DNA of 10,853 bases, from assembly GCA_041946965.1 (NCBI GenBank), contig JBHGBM010000125.1, positions 1 through 10,853 of the forward strand, written 5' to 3'. The stretch is from JBHGBM01 sp041946965. GTDB taxonomy: Bacteria > Acidobacteriota > Terriglobia > Bryobacterales > Bryobacteraceae. This document shows positions 7,331 to 10,853 of this stretch, piece by piece (the first letter of the stretch is position 1; every line of letters begins with the position of its first letter). A program made the position numbers and the translations under genes. Below the pieces are notes generated by a model that saw nothing but the letters and a program-made list of their open reading frames with translations, searched no databases and was not told where the DNA came from.

Positions 7331-7990
7331 ATGGAAACGCTCGCCGAGAGGGTTGCCGCCGTGCGGGCGCGGATCGAAGGCGCCGCAGCCCGGGCGCGGC
7401 GCGATCCCGCCGCCATCACCCTGGTCGCCGTCACCAAGACCTTTCCCGCCGCCGTGGTGTGCGCCGCTTACGCGCTGGGTCTGCGGGTCTTCGGCGAGAA
7501 CTACATTCAGGAGTTCGAGGCCAAAGCGCCCGCGCTCGCGGGCCTGGAATCCGCCGAGTTTCATTTCATCGGTCACTTGCAGTCCAACAAGGCGCGGCGC
7601 GCGGCGGAGCTGTTTGGCTGCGTGGAGACGGTGGATTCGGCGAAACTTGCGCGCCGCCTGGCTGAAGCCGGCCGGCCGCTCGAGGTGATGCTGGAAGTGA
7701 AGCTCTCTCCCGAGCAGTCCAAGAGCGGCGCCGCCCCGGAAGATCTGCCCGCCCTGATCGACGCCGTGCGCCTCTGCCCGAACCTGCGCCTCTCCGGGCT
7801 TATGACCATGCCGCCGTGGTCCGAGGACGCCGAGCTGTCCCGCCCCTATTTCAGCCGTTTGCGCGAGCTTGCCGAGAGGCACGGCCTTGCCGGGCTTTCC
7901 ATGGGAATGTCGCACGATCTGGAAGTCGCGGTAGAGGAAGGCGCCACGCACGTGCGCGTGGGCACGGCGCTGTTCGGGTCTCGCGCGTGA
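7331..7990 (+). CDS. yggS: YggS/PROSC-family pyridoxal phosphate homeostasis protein
   Basis: This 219-residue protein is a single-domain PLP-binding barrel related to the N-terminal domain of alanine racemase. The family has no firmly established catalytic reaction; it binds PLP and helps control its pool and amino-acid balance. Lys36 in LVAVTKTFP is the PLP-linking lysine. Other hallmark blocks are FGENYIQE (54-61), FHFIGHLQSNK (77-87), SKSG (130-133), LSGLMTMPP (154-162), LSMGMSHDLEVA (189-200) and GTHVRVG-type VRVGTALFGSR (208-218). Length matches the family. In many bacteria yggS sits with yggT, proC or cell-division genes; here it instead leads a run with a glycosyltransferase and a hydrolase. 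The next gene starts inside its stop codon (GTGA), implying coupling. No strong ribosome site precedes its ATG. Confidence 0.95.
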   Translation: METLAERVAAVRARIEGAAARARRDPAAITLVAVTKTFPAAVVCAAYALGLRVFGENYIQEFEAKAPALAGLESAEFHFIGHLQSNKARRAAELFGCVETVDSAKLARRLAEAGRPLEVMLEVKLSPEQSKSGAAPEDLPALIDAVRLCPNLRLSGLMTMPPWSEDAELSRPYFSRLRELAERHGLAGLSMGMSHDLEVAVEEGATHVRVGTALFGSRA

Positions 7991-9087
7991 CGGCCGGGCT
8001 TCACGCTCCGCTGCCGCCGGCGCGCACGGGAGTGGCGGATTACGCCGCGGCGCTGTGGAAAGGCCTGCGGCGCTTCGGAGCGGTCGAAATCGCCCCGCGC
8101 AGCGCGGACGTGCGGCTCTATCACCTGGGCAACAACCAGCTTCATCGCCGGATCTATGCGCGCGCGCTGGCGGAACCCGGCGTGGCGGTGCTGCACGATG
8201 CCGTGCTGCATCATTTCTTTCTCGGCCTGCTGGACGCCGCCGCCTACCAGGACGAGTTCGTCTACAACTACGGCGAGTGGCAGCGGTCTCTGGCGCGCGA
8301 GTTATGGAACGGCCGCGCGGCATCCGCCGCCGCCGCGCGCTACTTCCGCTATGCCATGCTGCGGCGCATCGCGGAGGTCTCGCGCGCGATCGTCACCCAC
8401 AACGCCGCGGCGGCGCGCATGGTCCGCGAGCATGCGCCCGGCGCCCGCGTGAGGGTGATCCCGCTCCTCTCGGAGCAGCCGGAGCCGGCGCCCGCGTGGG
8501 AAACGGCGAAATTCCGGCACGGGCTCGGCATCCCGCCCGGGGCGTTTTTGTTCGGCATGTTCGGATACCTGCGGGAATCGAAGCGGCTGATGCCGGTGCT
8601 GCGCGTATTCGAGCGTGTGCGGCGCGTACACGCGCGCGCCGCCTTGCTGGTGGCGGGCGATCTCGCCTCGGCGGACCTGGCGCGCGCGGCCGGGCCCATG
8701 CTCGCGCAGCCGGGCGTGGTGCGGTTGCCGCATCTCCCTCCCGCGGCGTTCCACACCGCGATGTGCGCGGTGGATGCGTGCATCAACCTGCGCTATCCGG
8801 CGGCGGGCGAAACTTCGGCCATCACGGTGCGGGCGATGGCCGCCGGCGTTCCCGTGCTGCTCACCGGTTCGGAAGAGAACGCCGAGTTTCCCGAGGCCGC
8901 CTGCCTGCGCATCGCCGCCGGCGCCGCGGAAGAGGACTCGTTGTGGCGGCACATGGTTCTGCTAACATCGTCTGCTGGCCTGGCCGCGGAGATCGGAGGC
9001 CGGGCCGCGCGGCATATCGCTGCCGTCCATGCGCTCGACCGCGTGGCGGAGCAGTATTGGAACACCCTGTGCGAGTACCGTTGCTGA
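7987..9087 (+). CDS. GT4-like (GT-B fold) glycosyltransferase
   Basis: This 366-residue enzyme probably moves a sugar from a nucleotide-sugar donor to a surface glycan or lipid acceptor at the cytoplasmic face. The N-terminus (APLPPARTGVADYAAALW) is typical of GT4 enzymes. The C-terminal half begins near GAFLFGMFGYLRESKRL (185-201) and holds the donor-site block LRYPAAGETSAITVRAMAAG (268-287), then GVPVLLTGSEENAEFPE (287-303). In this block Arg replaces the second Glu of the usual E-x7-E motif, as in a GT4 subgroup with a GE-S/T-x-RAL/M pattern. The start is GTG at 7987, overlapping the yggS stop by four bases. The open frame extends upstream to 7816, but that part lies antisense in phase to yggS coding and looks spurious. 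There is no membrane segment. The gene's 3' end overlaps the hydrolase by 19 bases. Confidence 0.88.
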   Translation: MTAGLHAPLPPARTGVADYAAALWKGLRRFGAVEIAPRSADVRLYHLGNNQLHRRIYARALAEPGVAVLHDAVLHHFFLGLLDAAAYQDEFVYNYGEWQRSLARELWNGRAASAAAARYFRYAMLRRIAEVSRAIVTHNAAAARMVREHAPGARVRVIPLLSEQPEPAPAWETAKFRHGLGIPPGAFLFGMFGYLRESKRLMPVLRVFERVRRVHARAALLVAGDLASADLARAAGPMLAQPGVVRLPHLPPAAFHTAMCAVDACINLRYPAAGETSAITVRAMAAGVPVLLTGSEENAEFPEAACLRIAAGAAEEDSLWRHMVLLTSSAGLAAEIGGRAARHIAAVHALDRVAEQYWNTLCEYRC

Positions 9088-10748
9088 TTCTGTTTCTGGC
9101 CGCCGGGCTGCGGGCGGGCTTCATCGAGGCGTTACACGTGCCCGTGCCCATGCGCGACGGTGTGCGGCTGTTCGCCAACGTGTTCCGCCCCGACCGGCCC
9201 GGCCGCGTGCCCGCCATCCTTTACCGCACCCCATACAACAAAGGGCAGGGCATCACGCCTAATTACCAGGCCTTCGTGGAGCGCGGCTATGCAGTGGTGG
9301 TCGAGGACGTGCGCGGGCGCTACGAATCGGAGGGCGTCTTCCGGCCGCTCGAGCAGGAGGGCCGCGACGGATACGACACCATCGAATGGATCGCGCACCA
9401 GCCCTGGTGCAACGGCAACGTCGGCATGACCGGCGGCTCCTACGTCGGCATCGTTCAGTGGAAGGCCGCGCTGGAGAACAATCCGCACCTGAAGGCGATC
9501 TTCCCCTGGGTTTCCGGCTGCGACGATTACCGCGACCGCTTCTATTCCACCGGCGGCGCCATGAAGCTGGGAAACCGTTTGCTGTGGATGTCGCAGAACC
9601 TGCGCGCGCCGGGCTTCGTTCCGGACTTCCGCAAGTTCGTGTGGCACCTGCCGCTGCGTACTGCGGACCGCGCGGCCACCGGGCAGACTTCAGACATGTT
9701 CCAGCAGGCGCTCGATCATCCCCTGTGGGACGGCTTCTGGCGCAGGATCAGCACGCGCGAGCAGATCGCCAAAGTGCGGGTGCCGGTGTTTTCGGCGGGC
9801 GGCTGGTACGACAACTTCGTGCAGAGCGACCTGGAGGCCTTCGCCGCGCTGAGCGAGCGCTCCGGCGTGCACCGCATCCTGATCGGCCCGTGGCCTCACG
9901 ACATGCGGCAGAAATTTCCGGGTGTGGATTTCGGCGCGGATTCCATCGTGCCCCTGCGCGGGCTGCAACTGGAGTGGTTCGACCAGTGGCTCAAGGGCAA
10001 GTATACGAAGGCGGCCTCGCGGGCTCCGGTGCGCATCTTCGTGATGGGCGCGAATCGCTGGCGCGACGAGCGGGAATGGCCGCCCGCCCGCGTGCGCTAC
10101 ACACCCATGTACCTGGAGAGCCGCGGGCGCGCGAACTCGCTGCGCGGCGACGGCGTACTGAGTGAGAAGCCCGCGCGCAAAGCCGCGCGCGACCGGTTTA
10201 CGTACGACCCCAGGAACCCTGTCCCCACCAACGGCGGCGCGGTCTGCTGCTCCGCGCGCGTATTCCCGTGGGGGCCGATGGATCAGCGCGGCATCGAGGC
10301 GCGCCAGGATGTGCTGGTGTACACCTCGCACCCGCTGGCGCGCGATACCGAGGTGACCGGGCCGGTGCGCGTGGTGCTCTGGGTTTCCACTTCGGCGCGC
10401 GACACGGATTTCACCGCCAAGCTGGTGGACGTGTTTCCCGACGGCGCGGCGCGCAACCTCACGGACGGCATCCTGCGGCTGCGCTACCGCGAGTCGCTCG
10501 AGCGCGCCGTGCCGGCGCGGCCCGGCGAGGTTTACCGCATCACGGTCGATGCCGGCCCCACCAGCAACGTGTTCAAGAAGGGCCACAGCATCCGGCTGGA
10601 GATTTCGAGCAGCAATTTCCCGCGCTTCGACCGCAATCCCAACACCGGCGGGCGCATTTCGGAGGAGACGCGGCTGGTGAAGGCGGCGCAGACGGTGTAT
10701 CACGGCGCCGCACGTCCCTCGCACCTGCTGTTGCCGGTAGTGCCGTGA
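9069..10748 (+). CDS. Secreted CocE/NonD-family alpha/beta hydrolase (X-Pro dipeptidyl-peptidase S15-like)
   Basis: This 559-residue enzyme belongs to the family that includes cocaine esterase and Xaa-Pro peptidases; it cleaves acyl ester or amide bonds. The nucleophile is Ser124 in GGSYVG, with Asp248 (GGWYDNF) and His277 (GPWPHD) completing the triad. The N-terminal hydrolase domain starts with VPMRDGVRLFANVFRP (26-41); the C-terminal jelly-roll domain (about 320-559) shows DVLVYTSHPLARDTEVTGPV (414-433) and SSSNFPRFDRNPNTG (513-527). The GTG at 9069 gives MRVPLLILFLAAGLRAG, a short Sec-type signal peptide. The TTG at 9081 is an alternative. The ribosome site is poor (GGAG about 17 bases away), so translation may be coupled to the preceding gene, with which it overlaps by 19 bases. 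The frame also runs open far upstream to 8055 through the glycosyltransferase; that portion is a shadow frame. Function beyond hydrolase class is not determinable. Confidence 0.9.
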   Translation: MRVPLLILFLAAGLRAGFIEALHVPVPMRDGVRLFANVFRPDRPGRVPAILYRTPYNKGQGITPNYQAFVERGYAVVVEDVRGRYESEGVFRPLEQEGRDGYDTIEWIAHQPWCNGNVGMTGGSYVGIVQWKAALENNPHLKAIFPWVSGCDDYRDRFYSTGGAMKLGNRLLWMSQNLRAPGFVPDFRKFVWHLPLRTADRAATGQTSDMFQQALDHPLWDGFWRRISTREQIAKVRVPVFSAGGWYDNFVQSDLEAFAALSERSGVHRILIGPWPHDMRQKFPGVDFGADSIVPLRGLQLEWFDQWLKGKYTKAASRAPVRIFVMGANRWRDEREWPPARVRYTPMYLESRGRANSLRGDGVLSEKPARKAARDRFTYDPRNPVPTNGGAVCCSARVFPWGPMDQRGIEARQDVLVYTSHPLARDTEVTGPVRVVLWVSTSARDTDFTAKLVDVFPDGAARNLTDGILRLRYRESLERAVPARPGEVYRITVDAGPTSNVFKKGHSIRLEISSSNFPRFDRNPNTGGRISEETRLVKAAQTVYHGAARPSHLLLPVVP

Positions 10749-10759
10749 TCTGGTAATGT
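10731..10759 (+). promoter_or_regulatory. Candidate promoter of tRNA-Cys
   Basis: TTGCCG (10731-10736) and TAATGT (10754-10759) are separated by 17 bases, the optimal sigma-70 spacing. They match four and three consensus bases, including TTG and the T, A and final T of the -10 box. The -35 lies inside the end of the hydrolase gene. Transcription would start about 12 bases before the tRNA. An independent promoter makes sense because tRNA supply should not depend on the hydrolase. Confidence 0.35.
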
Positions 10760-10778
10760 GGCAATAGAACCCTCGATC

Positions 10779-10853
10779 GGCGCGGTAGCCAAGTGGTAAG
10801 GCAAGGGTCTGCAAAACCCTTATACGTCGGTTCAATTCCGACCCGCGCCTCCA
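10779..10853 (+). tRNA. tRNA-Cys (anticodon GCA) with encoded 3' CCA
   Basis: A full cloverleaf can be folded. The acceptor stem pairs GGCGCGG with CCGCGCC. The D arm has a 3-bp stem (GCC/GGC) and a loop containing GG. The anticodon stem AGGGT/ACCCT carries the loop CTGCAAA, with anticodon GCA at 10811-10813. The T arm is GTCGG/CCGAC with loop TTCAATT. The discriminator is U73, the identity base for cysteinyl-tRNA synthetase, followed by an encoded CCA. The gene reaches the last base of the window, so its terminator and any downstream tRNA genes are not visible. Confidence 0.97.

Noticed and set aside
7270..7437. 56-codon N-terminal extension of the sulfatase
   Set aside because: It overlaps the yggS start region, is low-complexity Arg/Ala/Ser, and would bury the twin-arginine signal inside the protein.
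8055..9068. A long plus-strand frame continuous with the hydrolase, suggesting an 897-residue fusion protein
   Set aside because: The upstream part lies out of frame over a well-supported glycosyltransferase gene, is Arg/Ala/Gly-rich and has no domain. The hydrolase has its own GTG start with a signal peptide.
9690..10835. 381-residue minus-strand frame over the hydrolase and the tRNA
   Set aside because: It would start inside the tRNA gene and run antisense to a conserved hydrolase; there is no domain evidence.

Overview
The window is strongly GC-rich bacterial chromosome and almost fully coded: nine protein genes, one tRNA, and no gap longer than about 100 bases. Gene content suggests a member of the Acidobacteriota, most likely the Solibacter/Bryobacter group. 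This rests on the high GC, a primary-type sigma factor, a lone sulfatase with a twin-arginine signal, and a DegT-type aminotransferase that also carries a twin-arginine signal. The assignment is inference from family knowledge, not from a database match.

Layout, left to right. A 5'-truncated primary-type sigma-70 factor (+, 1-633) converges on a block of three minus-strand genes: metX (2628-3734), metW (1999-2628, sharing one base with metX) and a Tat-signal DegT/DnrJ/EryC1/StrS aminotransferase (646-1953). A 45-base divergent region carrying a perfect inverted repeat separates metX from a plus-strand GHMP sugar kinase (3780-4856). The kinase converges, with only six bases between stop codons, on a minus-strand Rv2258c-type methyltransferase (4863-5945). 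A perfect 12-bp all-GC stem-loop sits at that junction. A minus-strand Tat sulfatase (6046-7269) follows. It is divergent from a plus-strand run of three overlapping genes: yggS (7331-7990), a GT4-like glycosyltransferase (7987-9087) and a secreted CocE/NonD serine hydrolase (9069-10748). A tRNA-Cys(GCA) with encoded CCA ends the window at its last base.

How the genes work together. MetX and MetW form the acyl-homoserine step of methionine synthesis. YggS handles pyridoxal phosphate and may be translationally coupled to the glycosyltransferase. The kinase, glycosyltransferase, sulfatase, aminotransferase and secreted hydrolase all suit polysaccharide or cell-surface sugar metabolism, but they lie in separate transcription units and no complete pathway is visible.

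I see no CRISPR array, insertion sequence, toxin-antitoxin pair, phage gene or obvious defence system. I do not see a clear undescribed system. The points most worth checking are the exported PLP aminotransferase, the yggS-GT-hydrolase overlap chain, the metX/kinase operator-like repeat and the convergent-gene stem-loop.
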